Assembly: GCA_965243385.1 (NCBI GenBank)
Contig: CBDEUV010000002.1
Span: 2,852,001 to 2,916,000 of the forward strand
Length of the DNA: 64,000 bases
Direction: 5' to 3'
Source: JANSYA01 sp965243385
Lineage (GTDB): Bacteria; Spirochaetota; Leptospiria; Leptospirales; Leptonemataceae
Positions within the stretch are counted from its first letter, which is position 1, and every line of letters starts with the position of its first letter. Shown piece by piece: positions 55,801-63,294 of this stretch. The position numbers and the translations under genes were made by a program. The notes under the pieces were generated by a model that was not told the origin of the DNA, made no database searches, and was given only the letters and a program-made list of their open reading frames with translations.

Positions 55801-58800
55801 TCGATCGCCTCCCAGCACGCCTCGAGGGTCAGCCGCTGCTGCGGGTCCATACTCATCGCCTCGCGCGGCGCGATGCCGAAGAAATTCGCGTCGAACAGAT
55901 CGACGTTTTTTAGAAAGCCTCCCGATCGTGTGTTGATGGTTCCGGGCTTTGCCTGATCCGAATCGTAATAGTCGTCGATGGACCAGCGCTCCGCCGGAAT
56001 CGGCGCAATGCAGTCCCGACCGCTGATCAAGGTTTCCCAGTACTCCTGCGGCGTGTGCACATCGCCGGGGAATCTACAGGCCATGCCAATGACGGCCACA
56101 CGCTGATCTTCCGCTGGCCGCGAAGGGGTCTTGATTGCAGACGTCGAAGCGGATGCGGACGCGTTTGTGCGGATCGGTGCCGGGGTCGATGCGGGCGTTG
56201 CATCGACGGCTGATGTTTCGGTTAGTTGCGCACTGTCCGCGGGAGCCGGCTCATCCTGCTCGAATAGATCCGCGAGATGCTCCGATAACTCAACGACGGT
56301 TGGAAAGTCGAAGACTATGGCGGTATTCAGTTTGCGCCCGATCACGCGCGAGAGCTTCTGCGCGAACTGAACGGCCATCAGGCTGTCCATACCCTGCTGG
56401 AAAAAACCCGCCGTTCCGTTGAAATCATCCGCGTGAGAGATGCCCAGCACATCGCGAACGAGGGCGGTCACTCTGGTCTGCAACAAACCCCGTCTCTGCT
56501 CAATCGAAGCTTTGCGCAGCGTCGAGGCCAGGTCTTCGCGGGCTCTTGCATCTGGAGCCGCCTCATCGTCGGAATCAGCGGTGTCTGCTTCAGCGGGATG
56601 CGCAGAATCAGCTCCGGAAAACAGCGACCGCGGCTGACGGCTCTCCAGAAGCGCGCGCAATCGCTGCAAATCGAAATCCGCTACGACCCGTCCGTCCAGA
56701 TCCGATTTTAGAAGCGCCTCCAGGCTCTGGACGCAGGTGTCCACGGACATCGCCTGGATCCCGGCGCGTTCCCATTTTTCGCGCACTTCGCCGGCGACCA
56801 TGCCGTCGCCTGCCCACAGGCCCCAGTTCACGGAAAGGGCCGGCCGACCGCTGCGGCGACGCTGAACGCTGAAGGCGTCGAGAAATGCATTGGCCGCTCC
56901 GTAGTGCGCCAGACCCTGCGAACCCCAAATCGCGGCGGCCGATGAAAACAGAATGAAAAAATCCAGGGGACGTTCCGCGGACAGTTCATCGAGCGTGAGC
57001 GCCCCGTCTATTTTCGCGCGAAACATTTCGCGAATGCGATCAGGCTCCAGATCTTTTACGGGCACTTCATTGAACACGCCGGCTGCGTGCACTATGCCGC
57101 GCAGGGCCAGGCCTTCGCGATCGCATTCATCGAAGATGCTGCGAGTCGCGTCTGCATCGCCGATGTCGGCGGCGAAATAGCGGACCCGGGCGCCGCTCGC
57201 TTCCAGCATCCGCATCGCATTTCTGCGTTCCTCAATGGCAGAAAGGTCCGGGATGGCAGGACCTTCGTCCGCGCTTTCCGGCGTTGCGGATACCGCAAGA
57301 TCACGCCGGCCGGTCAGGTACAGATTGCGCGCGCCGCGTTCCACGAGCCAGCGCGCCACCGCGAGCCCGATATTCCCCGCGCCCCCGGTGATCAAATAAA
57401 CGCCTGCGCCGTCCGCCTGCCATCGATCACTACTGGCTGCAACGCGATCCTCCGCCAGCCGCGCGACAAGCGCCCGACCATGCCGGAAGGCGATTTGATT
57501 CTCAGGAGACTGTCCGCAGAACACACGGAAAAGCGCATCGGCCTGCACCGCCGCCGGGAACGTCGGTATTGGAGGCGCCTGCAGATCCACGTGCCGGGGC
57601 GCGAGCTCGGGCTGCTCCAGCTGTAGCGATTTCATAAAGCCGGCGAGCGGCGCCAGGACGAGATCCGCTACGTCTTCCGGTGCGGCGTTCACAGCTCCCT
57701 CGGTGATGAGCCAGTACTTAAAATTCAAAGCGTGCTCAGAGAGCGTTCGCAAGCTCGCAAGCACTTCGATCAAAGTGTCAGCCGCCGCGGCGGCGCCGCC
57801 GCCCATCGTCGGACGCATACGAAAATCGAAAACGGCGATCGGCCGCGCCTGAGCTTGAGCCTTCAAATCTTCGAGCGCTGCGGGGGCGGTCAATTCATCA
57901 TGTGCGATGAAACGAACCCGGCGACCGGCCTGCCGGCAGAGTTCGGCGAATTCGCGCGCCGTATCGTTTTCGTCCGTCGCGAGAATCAGACAGGGGCCGG
58001 CTGAATCGTCGTCGCCTCCACCGGCGAGAGTGAAGTCCCGGGGAGCCGGCAGCTCCATCGGCAGCCACTGCATACGATAGGCTTTGCGTCCCGGGCCAGG
58101 CTCGGAAGCAGACGCTTTGCTTTCATCAATCCAGTACCGCTTTTTCTGGTACGAATAGATCGGAAGCGATACTACGCTGGCACGCGGCGTAAAAGCGGCC
58201 AGGCGCAACGGAACGCCCGCGGAGTACAACTCACCCGCGGCCGTCGCCAGCGACCAGCCGTCGGCTTCATCGCGTTTCAGCGAAAAGAACGCGCGGCTTT
58301 TCCCGTCCGCGGCTTCCAGACAGCGAGCGACAGATCCGGTCATGGCGGGATGCGGAGATATTTCAAGAAACACTCCGGGAAAATCTCCGGCGAGCGCTGC
58401 GATGCTATCCGCGAAACGCACCGGTTCTCGAATATTGCGCGCCCAGTACGCCGCCCCCAGCTCAGTCCCATCGAGTGGTGAGCCGGTGACCGTCGAATAA
58501 AAGGCCAGCGATTGTTCGCGCGGACGAATATCGCTCAACGCCGATTCCATCGCCGGCTGAATGCTTTCCATCTGCGGGCTGTGGGAAGCGAAGTCGACCG
58601 ACTCAAGGACCTTACAGAAAGCGCCTCGTTCGTTCAAAAGGGCGACGAGCGCGTCGATCTGCGCGCTGTCGCCGGAAATAATCGTGTTCCCCGGACTGTT
58701 TACCGCGGCGATCGTTACGCCGGCATAGGCGTTCAGTTCTTGTTCCAGATCCTTCGCCGCCATTTCGACGAAGGCCATTTTGCCCGCACCGCAGACAGTC

Positions 58801-60761
58801 TGGATCAAGCGCCCGCGATGAAAGATCACCCGCATTGCGTCTTCCAGCGAAAGGGCGCCGGTCACATAAGCCGCAGGAACTTCGCCCATGCTGTGGCCGA
58901 CCACGGCGTCGGGGACTGCGCCGCAGGCACGCCAGAATTCCGACAGGGCGATTTGAATCGAGCAGAGCGCCGGCTGAGCGTACTGCGTTTGCGTTAATAA
59001 AGACGATTCCGCCGGTCTGGCGAGTTCCGCTAACAGCGACCAGCCGCCCAGATCCTTCAGGACCTGATCGCAGCGCTGGAGCGTTTCGCGAAAGGCGTCC
59101 GATCGATTCAGGCGGTCGTGAGCGAAGGGCCAGAAGCGGGGCCCCTGTCCGGAAAAAACGAAGACCAGGCCGGGTTTGTCGGCACCAGGGGGCGACCCAG
59201 CGTGCAGATCCTCCGTCTCGGTTTCGAGCTCTTGTTCCAGAGCGCGAATGAAGTCGCCGCGTTCACAGCCCACCAGGGCGCGGCGGTGCTCGAAGTGCGG
59301 GCGGCGCAGATTCGCGGTGTAAATGATATCGGAGAGATCGTGCTCGCTATCCCTGAGATAATCTTTCCAGGCGACGACCTGGTCTCGTAACGCCGACGAA
59401 TCGGCCGCGGACAAGATCAGCGGCGTCGGGTGTTGCAAATCGGCGCGCGACCGGCGCAGCTCGAATTCCTCCAGTACGACGTGCGCATTGGTCGCTGAAA
59501 TACCGAAAGAATTTACTCCGACCAGCGCTCGCCTATCCTGAACGAAGGCGCAGGACTCCGATTGAACGCGCACCGGCAGATCGGCCCAGGGAATCGCGGG
59601 ATTGGGAGTATTGAAGTGCAGCGAAGGCGGCACGCGTCGTTTATGCAAACTCAGCGCGGCTTTGATTAAGCCCGCGACGCCCGAAGCCGCTTCGGTATGA
59701 CCGAAATTCGTTTTGACCGAGCCCAACAGCAGCGGCCGCATGGGATCTCGTCCCGGGCCGAGAACCCGACTCAAAGCTTCGACTTCGACCGGATCGCCGG
59801 CCCGGGTTCCGGTGCCGTGACATTCGACATAGTCCACCGCCGCCGGTTGGACGCCGGCCGCGCGATAGGCGGCCTCCAGAGCGGCGACCTGTCCGTCGAC
59901 TGCGGGCTGCATCAAAAGTTCGCTGGCCTTTCCGTCGTTATTGACCGCGCTGCCGCGAATCAGCGCATACACCCGGTCGTCGTCGCGAATGGCGTGCGAG
60001 AGTAATTTGAGCGCGATCATCCCCGCGCCTTCGCTGCGAACGTAACCGCCCGGCTCTTCGTTGCCGAAACGACACCGCGCGTACGTTGATAACATGCGCG
60101 AGCGCGAATACCCGACGCTGACGTACGGCGCCAGAATCAAATTCACACCGCCGGCGAGCGCCAGATCACATTCGCCGCTTCGCAAAGACTGGCAGGCCAG
60201 GTGGACGGATACGAGCGAAGAAGAGCAGGCCGTATCCACGATAAAGGCCGGCCCGCGAAAATCGAAGGCGAAGGCGATTCTACCAGCCGCAGTATAACGA
60301 CCGCCGCCGTTCGTCGCATACACATCCAGGTCTGCCAGCGAGCGCTGCATACGCGATTCGTAGTCCGCGCTCCAGATGCCGACGAACACTCCAGTCGAAT
60401 GAGTCGCTCCCTCCGGCAAGCGAATGCCGGCGTCGCAGAGCGCCTCATAAGACGTCTCCAGCAACAGGCGATGCTGCGGATCGATATAACGCGCCTCGCG
60501 CGGCGCGATCCCGAAAAATTTCGCATCAAAGCGGTCGATGTCATTTAGAAAACCGCCCTGGGTGTGCGCGATTTTCCCGCGTTTGCCGGGGCGGGGATCG
60601 TACAGGGCCGCGGCGTCGAAACGATCGGGAGGAATATCCTGAATCAGGTCATCGCCGCGCGAAATCACCCGCCAGAAATGATCAGGGTCTACGATTCCGC
60701 CTGGATAACGACAGCCGACGCCGACGATCGCGACGGGCTCTTGAGGAGAATTCGAATTCAT
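46848..60761 (-). CDS. Giant hybrid PKS assembly line ending in C-FkbH-PCP-PCP
   Basis: 4637 residues in one intact frame. Module 1: KS (8-430, Cys179), AT (535-830, Ser624 in GHSMGE), KR (about 900-1340, ITGGAGNIG near 1125, Tyr1287), ACP (Ser1460). Module 2: KS (1545-1970, Cys1726), AT (2075-2370, Ser2180), DH (2460-2720, His2485 and Asp2678; the usual Gly four residues after His is Asp2489), KR (to about 3240, Tyr3178), ACP (Ser3344). Then a condensation domain (3400-3830, HHIICDG from His3550), an FkbH region (3900-4400, DCDHT from Asp4049, TNQFNFSG) and two carrier domains (Ser4499, Ser4594). There is no ER, adenylation, loading or thioesterase domain. FkbH enzymes load a glyceryl unit from 1,3-bisphosphoglycerate, so C probably joins a reduced polyketide to it. 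The P450-esterase gene ends 51 bp upstream. Confidence 0.93.
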   Translation of the reverse strand: MNSNSPQEPVAIVGVGCRYPGGIVDPDHFWRVISRGDDLIQDIPPDRFDAAALYDPRPGKRGKIAHTQGGFLNDIDRFDAKFFGIAPREARYIDPQHRLLLETSYEALCDAGIRLPEGATHSTGVFVGIWSADYESRMQRSLADLDVYATNGGGRYTAAGRIAFAFDFRGPAFIVDTACSSSLVSVHLACQSLRSGECDLALAGGVNLILAPYVSVGYSRSRMLSTYARCRFGNEEPGGYVRSEGAGMIALKLLSHAIRDDDRVYALIRGSAVNNDGKASELLMQPAVDGQVAALEAAYRAAGVQPAAVDYVECHGTGTRAGDPVEVEALSRVLGPGRDPMRPLLLGSVKTNFGHTEAASGVAGLIKAALSLHKRRVPPSLHFNTPNPAIPWADLPVRVQSESCAFVQDRRALVGVNSFGISATNAHVVLEEFELRRSRADLQHPTPLILSAADSSALRDQVVAWKDYLRDSEHDLSDIIYTANLRRPHFEHRRALVGCERGDFIRALEQELETETEDLHAGSPPGADKPGLVFVFSGQGPRFWPFAHDRLNRSDAFRETLQRCDQVLKDLGGWSLLAELARPAESSLLTQTQYAQPALCSIQIALSEFWRACGAVPDAVVGHSMGEVPAAYVTGALSLEDAMRVIFHRGRLIQTVCGAGKMAFVEMAAKDLEQELNAYAGVTIAAVNSPGNTIISGDSAQIDALVALLNERGAFCKVLESVDFASHSPQMESIQPAMESALSDIRPREQSLAFYSTVTGSPLDGTELGAAYWARNIREPVRFADSIAALAGDFPGVFLEISPHPAMTGSVARCLEAADGKSRAFFSLKRDEADGWSLATAAGELYSAGVPLRLAAFTPRASVVSLPIYSYQKKRYWIDESKASASEPGPGRKAYRMQWLPMELPAPRDFTLAGGGDDDSAGPCLILATDENDTAREFAELCRQAGRRVRFIAHDELTAPAALEDLKAQAQARPIAVFDFRMRPTMGGGAAAAADTLIEVLASLRTLSEHALNFKYWLITEGAVNAAPEDVADLVLAPLAGFMKSLQLEQPELAPRHVDLQAPPIPTFPAAVQADALFRVFCGQSPENQIAFRHGRALVARLAEDRVAASSDRWQADGAGVYLITGGAGNIGLAVARWLVERGARNLYLTGRRDLAVSATPESADEGPAIPDLSAIEERRNAMRMLEASGARVRYFAADIGDADATRSIFDECDREGLALRGIVHAAGVFNEVPVKDLEPDRIREMFRAKIDGALTLDELSAERPLDFFILFSSAAAIWGSQGLAHYGAANAFLDAFSVQRRRSGRPALSVNWGLWAGDGMVAGEVREKWERAGIQAMSVDTCVQSLEALLKSDLDGRVVADFDLQRLRALLESRQPRSLFSGADSAHPAEADTADSDDEAAPDARAREDLASTLRKASIEQRRGLLQTRVTALVRDVLGISHADDFNGTAGFFQQGMDSLMAVQFAQKLSRVIGRKLNTAIVFDFPTVVELSEHLADLFEQDEPAPADSAQLTETSAVDATPASTPAPIRTNASASASTSAIKTPSRPAEDQRVAVIGMACRFPGDVHTPQEYWETLISGRDCIAPIPAERWSIDDYYDSDQAKPGTINTRSGGFLKNVDLFDANFFGIAPREAMSMDPQQRLTLEACWEAIESAGIPAARLRGSRTGVYMGVTMTDYYDLQKKNNDARLIDGYAGTGGFLNSVSGRVSYFFGLHGPSMAVDAACASSLVSIHLAARSVRNGECDLALAGGVNLILAPDAFVFLSAAGALAPDGRCKTFDAAADGLGRAEGVGVLLFKRLADARRDGDRILGVIRGTAVGQDGPSAGLTVPNGQAQQKVIREALTDAAIEPNDVDLVEAHGTGTTLGDPIEYNALAGVYGKDRDAKRPLYITSVKTTIGHAESAAGVAGLMKVLLSLQNKEIPPHLHFNEANPRIDLDRIPARVPTAPTPWPNSRIRRAGVSAFGVSGTLAHIIVEEAPSESEMRPEPLTIRNRPERDLYLLPLSAASEFSLQQSARELLQLLDEQPKLTLYDLCYTASLRRSHHRRRQAFVFRDHQELRNLLEQRAGARNSAELSPAKAADITNKPVFVFSGHGSQWPGMGRDLSAAEPAFREALESCAAELQPLLDWSFFDELYAKPDESRLSEAEIAQPLIFAMQVALAKLWRFAGIEPGAVLGHSMGEVAAAHVAGHLSLKDAALLIVTRSRLASRVSGRMLSVNLGRSEAEDLLRTDPELTKQISIAATNGPTSTVLSGDAAVLERVAGDLEKRDVYASFVKVKLAGHCPQVDPVLPELMDALTDIRPTDGTIPFYSTVSGQLTAGTELTAEYWSKNMRRPVLFWDTISAIRSEGPRDFIEVSPHPLLLPALPVDDSAPAGVVTVRRDSDGSRDFYDALGELFVRGHLPDWERLYPAGAAIDLPPYPFERRPYWFSSPEEGEPASASNGFLTPLLGRRRADRRKRSSRGQAYFWEREISLPAIPWIRDHRAQDSVLLPGAAFIEIVLSAAYDAFGRDETLSIQGMRFRNGLFLLEDDVCTLQCAIFPSEFGEHAFQIFSRKTGEENWTTHCEGEIHNGAAHPGETLDWPRVRENANESYPSADFYEQWAREGVQWGPCFQTPADFVYNKNGPVGGSENAEYPDAGKESKNSGSLFEIYRQVDFPEAISSGDSQYSFHPAFLDLCLQATNAAVGLFAANAEGLSGAALFHSMESFVLHRPPDAKTLLTRARLRASADGQDRKKKICDVSVYSEEGEAVATAKGVCIQFLEERIDLFPKRYLNWLYEIDWEALDPAASPAADAKGHWLIFADAAGVADGVVRILRESGNQVYTVYPGEMYGREAERFTIHPTRREDYERLFEELEALAPGAVQEIVHMWTLDCPANQELFAGSTPSDSIDRAARISCGSLLMLLQCTANDSQAKIRAVSRGALSPEGGEPAVTQSPLWGFGRSVDAEREDRWRGLIDCDPGASVSDTVERLSDELLARDGEKQVCLRSGRRLGARLKRRLPAENRTPLKISGGAWMITGGFGALGLRTARYLAEREASHIILIGRRPVPPRAEWEKLAREEDATGLMLRSLLEIEALGARVLGLSFDVGDESAVRNAIQSLEDTEWFPIRGIIHAAGISHVASIEDQSFEQLQKDYRAKVSGSFYLHKYLPATEHVVYFSSGATVLNSPLLSTYAAANAFMDALAHYRRARGESALAVNWGYWTEVGMAVENYADKGEELTRGIGGFTPEQGIQVLEYLIEAKATQTAVMPIDWQRWAEFNPEKARSPFFSKVFRVADEGESVVETTSDEFDRNQFQSATRDDQLAIVGDYAKSQLGQIMRLDAAELDPERPWNQLGFDSLMAVEFKRRIERDLGVNVPMVNFLKGQSLVELAKNLHELMSRENDAALVDGPEDFRDRRLREARQDFPLSHSQHAYWLFAQIAPDNPFYITPMALHFKGVFDEARFRESLHVLIAEHSILRSCFPVVDGSPVQRLLPEFVPELKIIDLRSRAANRDASDHTELQREIDGHIRSDAREPFRFQEQPPFRVTLLRIAEDECIALITMHHIICDGLSLSLIAARLGEIYRSGRVQRSDAQAVQYCDYVLYQREVLDPARLASDLGYWKRRLEGASLELDYPTDFPIPETASYSGGLLRWEPDGEFAKRLATAGREHGLTPFMSILSLLALRFHEWTGADEIILGTVANHRDREVLKDMPGDFTNFLPLRIEFDPELTLNEFMLTVRETVLAAYAHQHAPFAQVVEQLKLRRRPGRNPVYNAAFLLHDETAYPCADFGTELDVRSDYKTRDLANISVLDLRFEAIKSESGVRIDVEYSTDLYREETIATWMESFGDLAGLALNAAEKPLREILAMYRERTSAPSFGLKLAATFTADPLLLKLQSLLEGSGVDRELVGIEDYSQVMQFLFQESLHRSVNIVLVRPDDWLPDSDPKNLPAFLNNARDFEAALARLSPQRLWLVVVCPSTPALEARLGSEWNEFEERLRALLPADCLIARSEAGDPAQVYNPHGDRIAHLPYTDSFVDALAVKIVRRLYRKIGRPIKAIAVDCDHTLWRGVAADDGPDKLVFDQQHKSLQTFLKEQRAAGRLLCLVSKSTVPDIQAVFARDDMLLAMDDITTHRIGPGLKSAGILSIAAELNLNAADFLFIDDDAVECAEVAARIPGIPTLQWPLAEQAQHSESLLASLRSFLDTETTEEDAMRSRFYVQERRRSEVRDAAPSFDAFLNELDLKISTEALSRENSERAAQLTLRTNQFNFSGERFTAEQLAELARQRDAGEDLENRLEHTQKNVELIRVSDRFGDYGFAGLLVYSFQKHELLLHACYLSCRVLGRGVEHEVFRRLGRAAIQAGKSRLAIQFTATARNNRARNFLESIEASVTAKGYALTGEAAVSLQAVDSYQIQTDAKEPAEFVAAAAAGLRLNQALIAQAAKAFVIAQLPEQTTAAEVSPAPTESPGVAEAGQTERDAETAALICRLWGELLDLERMRPTDDFFECGGNSLQAAQFASRALFPVEISLNDIFSNPTAERLSGLIDAKIAAQAAAPINAPGDTKSNANDHEGLEGLEERIAAEWAALLGLASVGIRDDFFELGGNSLQAAQFVASSRYGETLTLNDMFRHSTAFSLGAFLRNRNDKDNE

Positions 60762-60812
60762 GCACTGCCTGTTTTGGTTTAGATTGAAAGGCCGACTTTT
60801 TTTGGCCGTGGC

Positions 60813-63113
60813 TTAGTCCCCGGTGTACGTGCGGAAGCGGGCTCGCAGGATTCCGGCGATATGTTCGATCAAAAAGAGCCCTTCCTCAATCATACCGCCC
60901 ATCAGGAATATGCCGTGTAAGGTGCCTTCGTAGTTGTAGTGATAGACTGTATTACCGGCGACGCGCAGCTTTTCGGCGTAGGCGCGGCCGTCATGACTCA
61001 GCGGGTCGAGGTCGCTCGTGATGATTACAGCGGGCGGTAAACCCGCAAGCGACGCGGGATCGGCGCGCAAAGGCGATATGGCGCTCCGCACTTCCAGTTG
61101 CTGCGCGCCCCCGGTATACAGATCGATCAGCCAGTTCTGTTCGGCGAATTGCGGCGAAAAATGAAAATTCTCGTAACGCGAATGGCTATGCGGCGCCGCC
61201 CAATCGGTTTGCGGATTCACAAACACCTGAAAGGCAGCTACATTATTTTTATGATTCGCGAGCGACTCCTGGGCGAGCAGGGCGGCCATGCCGGCCCCGG
61301 CGCTGTCGCCCGCGATAACGATCTTCGCGGGGTCCGCACCAAGTTCCCGGGCGTTTGCAAACAACCAGTCATAGACCAGACGACAGTCTTCGAAGCTGGC
61401 CGGGTGCGGGTGTTCGGGAGCCAGTCGATATTGCGGGCAGAGTACGCTGGCATTCGAACTCCGGGCGAGACACTTTAACGAGGCTTCGTACATTTCCGGA
61501 GAACCGAGCACCATTCCGCCGCCGTGAATAAAAAGAATGATCGGCCCGCCGTCTTGCGCACCCGCGGGAACCAGCAGCCGGCAGGGGACGCTCCGGCCGT
61601 CGTGTTCGGCCTGAACATCGCGCGCGCTTTTCATGCCCGCTTCCGGCGGAGCCGCGCTGCGAAAAAAGCGCGCGAGATTGGCACGCGCCGTTTCGATATC
61701 GGCCTGCGAACGAGCGGAGGTTTCCCAGGGATGACGAAAGGCTCCCAGTTGAGTAATCTTTTCGATCTCAACCAACCAGGCTCTTAGTTCCGGATTGATA
61801 TAACGACTCAGCCTTTGATTCACCGCGGCCAGGGCCGCCTGATCCACGTTAGCGGAGGGCGTGGTCGCGATTTGTTCTGGCGGCGGCCGGACTTCGGCGG
61901 GCTTATCCCAGGCGGCCGGCAGCGACTGCAGGCCGCGAAAATACAGACCGTCCTTGCGCCAGATCGGTTTCGCCCGGAGCCTCAGCCCCGGTAAACGCGA
62001 GAATAATTTCGAGAACACCGCACGGCCTTCCACCTGGGCCAGGTTCCCGCCGATGCAATAGTGAGCCCCGGCGCCGAACCCCAGGTTCTTTTTCGCGTTC
62101 GCGCGAGTTATGTCGAATTCGTGAGGGTTTTCAAATACTTCCGGATCTCGATTCGCCGCGGCCAGAACCGGAAAAACGAGTTGGCCCGGCATGAGACGTT
62201 GCCCGCCGATCACAACTTCCTGCTGGACTTTGCGATGTACCAATTGCGAAGGCGAACTGTATCGAACCACTTCCGCGACGGCGTTATCGATCAGCTCCGG
62301 ATCATCGAGTAGCTTCTGGATTTCGCGCGGGTTTTCCAGAAAGGCCAGAATCCCGACTCCGAGCATGTCCAGCGTCGTAATCTGACCCGCGCTGACCAGC
62401 TGTATGATCTGGTGGCACAGCTCGCGCGAATTGATCCGACCCTCCGATTCGCCCGCGATCATGTACGTGAGCATATCGTCGCCAGGCGCGGCCCGCCGTT
62501 CCCCGATCAGTTTTTCCATATAGTCGACGAACTCGCGCATAGCGGCTTCGCAATTTTGAAGCATCGCCGGGGATCGTCCTGCGGAGCCGTTGAGCCCGAT
62601 GGCTTCGCCCCACTCCAGGAATCGCCCGCGATCCGCCACAGGCACTCCAATGATTTCGGCGATGACTATGGAAGGAACGACCGTCGCGAATTCCGTTTGC
62701 AAATCGATAGATTCGCCGGGAGCCCGTTCGAAGCCGGCCAGCAGATCTTCCACCACCCGCTCAATGCAATCATGATAATTTTTGAGCGCGCCCGGCGTAA
62801 AACCGCGATTGGTATAAGAACGAATTCGGGTGTGCTCCGGGAGGTCGAGGACCATCATGGAAGTGCTGTACTGCTCCAGCAGCAGGGGGGCGTTTTCCTC
62901 CGAGACGAACGGGAATTGCGCACGAATCAGATCATGCATGCGGTTGGCGGTGAAATTCTTTTCGTCTTTCAGAACGGCGACGCAATCTTCGTAACGGGTC
63001 ACGAGCCAGCCCTGAAACGCCTCGACCCAGGACACCGGCTCATTCACGCGCAGACGATCGTACATGGCATGCGGGTCGTTATCAGCGGCGGTTTGCAATA
63101 TTTCGTTCTTCAG
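60813..63113 (-). CDS. Cytochrome P450 fused to an HSL-type alpha/beta hydrolase
   Basis: About 766 residues. The P450 part (1-400) has EVVRY (ExxR) and the haem loop FGAGAHYCIGG with the axial Cys. The I-helix reads SAGQITT, keeping Thr but lacking the usual acidic residue before it. A linker (about 400-500) leads to an esterase domain (500-766) with HGGG oxyanion motif, GDSAGAG nucleophile Ser, an Asp in SDLDPLSHDG and His in LHGIF, the hormone-sensitive lipase pattern. No ATG fits: TTG at 63098 has no nearby SD, while CTG at 63113 has GGAGG with 6-nt spacing, so the start may be CTG. First gene of the operon; it probably oxidises and hydrolyses or releases the synthase product, which lacks its own thioesterase. 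Confidence 0.87.
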   Translation of the reverse strand: MKNEILQTAADNDPHAMYDRLRVNEPVSWVEAFQGWLVTRYEDCVAVLKDEKNFTANRMHDLIRAQFPFVSEENAPLLLEQYSTSMMVLDLPEHTRIRSYTNRGFTPGALKNYHDCIERVVEDLLAGFERAPGESIDLQTEFATVVPSIVIAEIIGVPVADRGRFLEWGEAIGLNGSAGRSPAMLQNCEAAMREFVDYMEKLIGERRAAPGDDMLTYMIAGESEGRINSRELCHQIIQLVSAGQITTLDMLGVGILAFLENPREIQKLLDDPELIDNAVAEVVRYSSPSQLVHRKVQQEVVIGGQRLMPGQLVFPVLAAANRDPEVFENPHEFDITRANAKKNLGFGAGAHYCIGGNLAQVEGRAVFSKLFSRLPGLRLRAKPIWRKDGLYFRGLQSLPAAWDKPAEVRPPPEQIATTPSANVDQAALAAVNQRLSRYINPELRAWLVEIEKITQLGAFRHPWETSARSQADIETARANLARFFRSAAPPEAGMKSARDVQAEHDGRSVPCRLLVPAGAQDGGPIILFIHGGGMVLGSPEMYEASLKCLARSSNASVLCPQYRLAPEHPHPASFEDCRLVYDWLFANARELGADPAKIVIAGDSAGAGMAALLAQESLANHKNNVAAFQVFVNPQTDWAAPHSHSRYENFHFSPQFAEQNWLIDLYTGGAQQLEVRSAISPLRADPASLAGLPPAVIITSDLDPLSHDGRAYAEKLRVAGNTVYHYNYEGTLHGIFLMGGMIEEGLFLIEHIAGILRARFRTYTGD

Positions 63114-63119
63114 AGCGGT

Positions 63120-63129
63120 CCTCCGGAGG
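63120..63129. promoter_or_regulatory. Palindrome giving Shine-Dalgarno sequences on both strands
   Basis: CCTCCGGAGG is its own complement. On the minus strand it supplies GGAGG 6 nt before a CTG that would start the P450 gene. On the plus strand GGAGG lies 8 nt before an ATG at 63138, which opens a 46-codon frame ending at 63278; that frame shows no recognisable feature and is not called as a gene. Confidence 0.5.
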
Positions 63130-63294
63130 AGATTCAGATGGGAGTCACGAGTACTCTGCCGGCCGGCGTTGGTGAATTCTGGCCGATCAAGCGGCGATTG
63201 TCTTCCAGCTGGATCCAGAGACTATTTATTTTTAGAGTAATCGCAAAAAAGTATTCTGAGCGGCCATTGCCTTCATGAAAGGCCAGGGAGGATC

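Noticed and set aside
58560..58640. Assigning AT substrate from the FASH/AGH motifs
   Set aside because: The motifs match neither the classic malonyl (HAFH) nor methylmalonyl (YASH) signature well enough, so specificity is left open.
62412..63278. 288-codon plus-strand frame
   Set aside because: Antisense to the P450; only its last 46 codons leave the P450 gene, and they show no recognisable feature.
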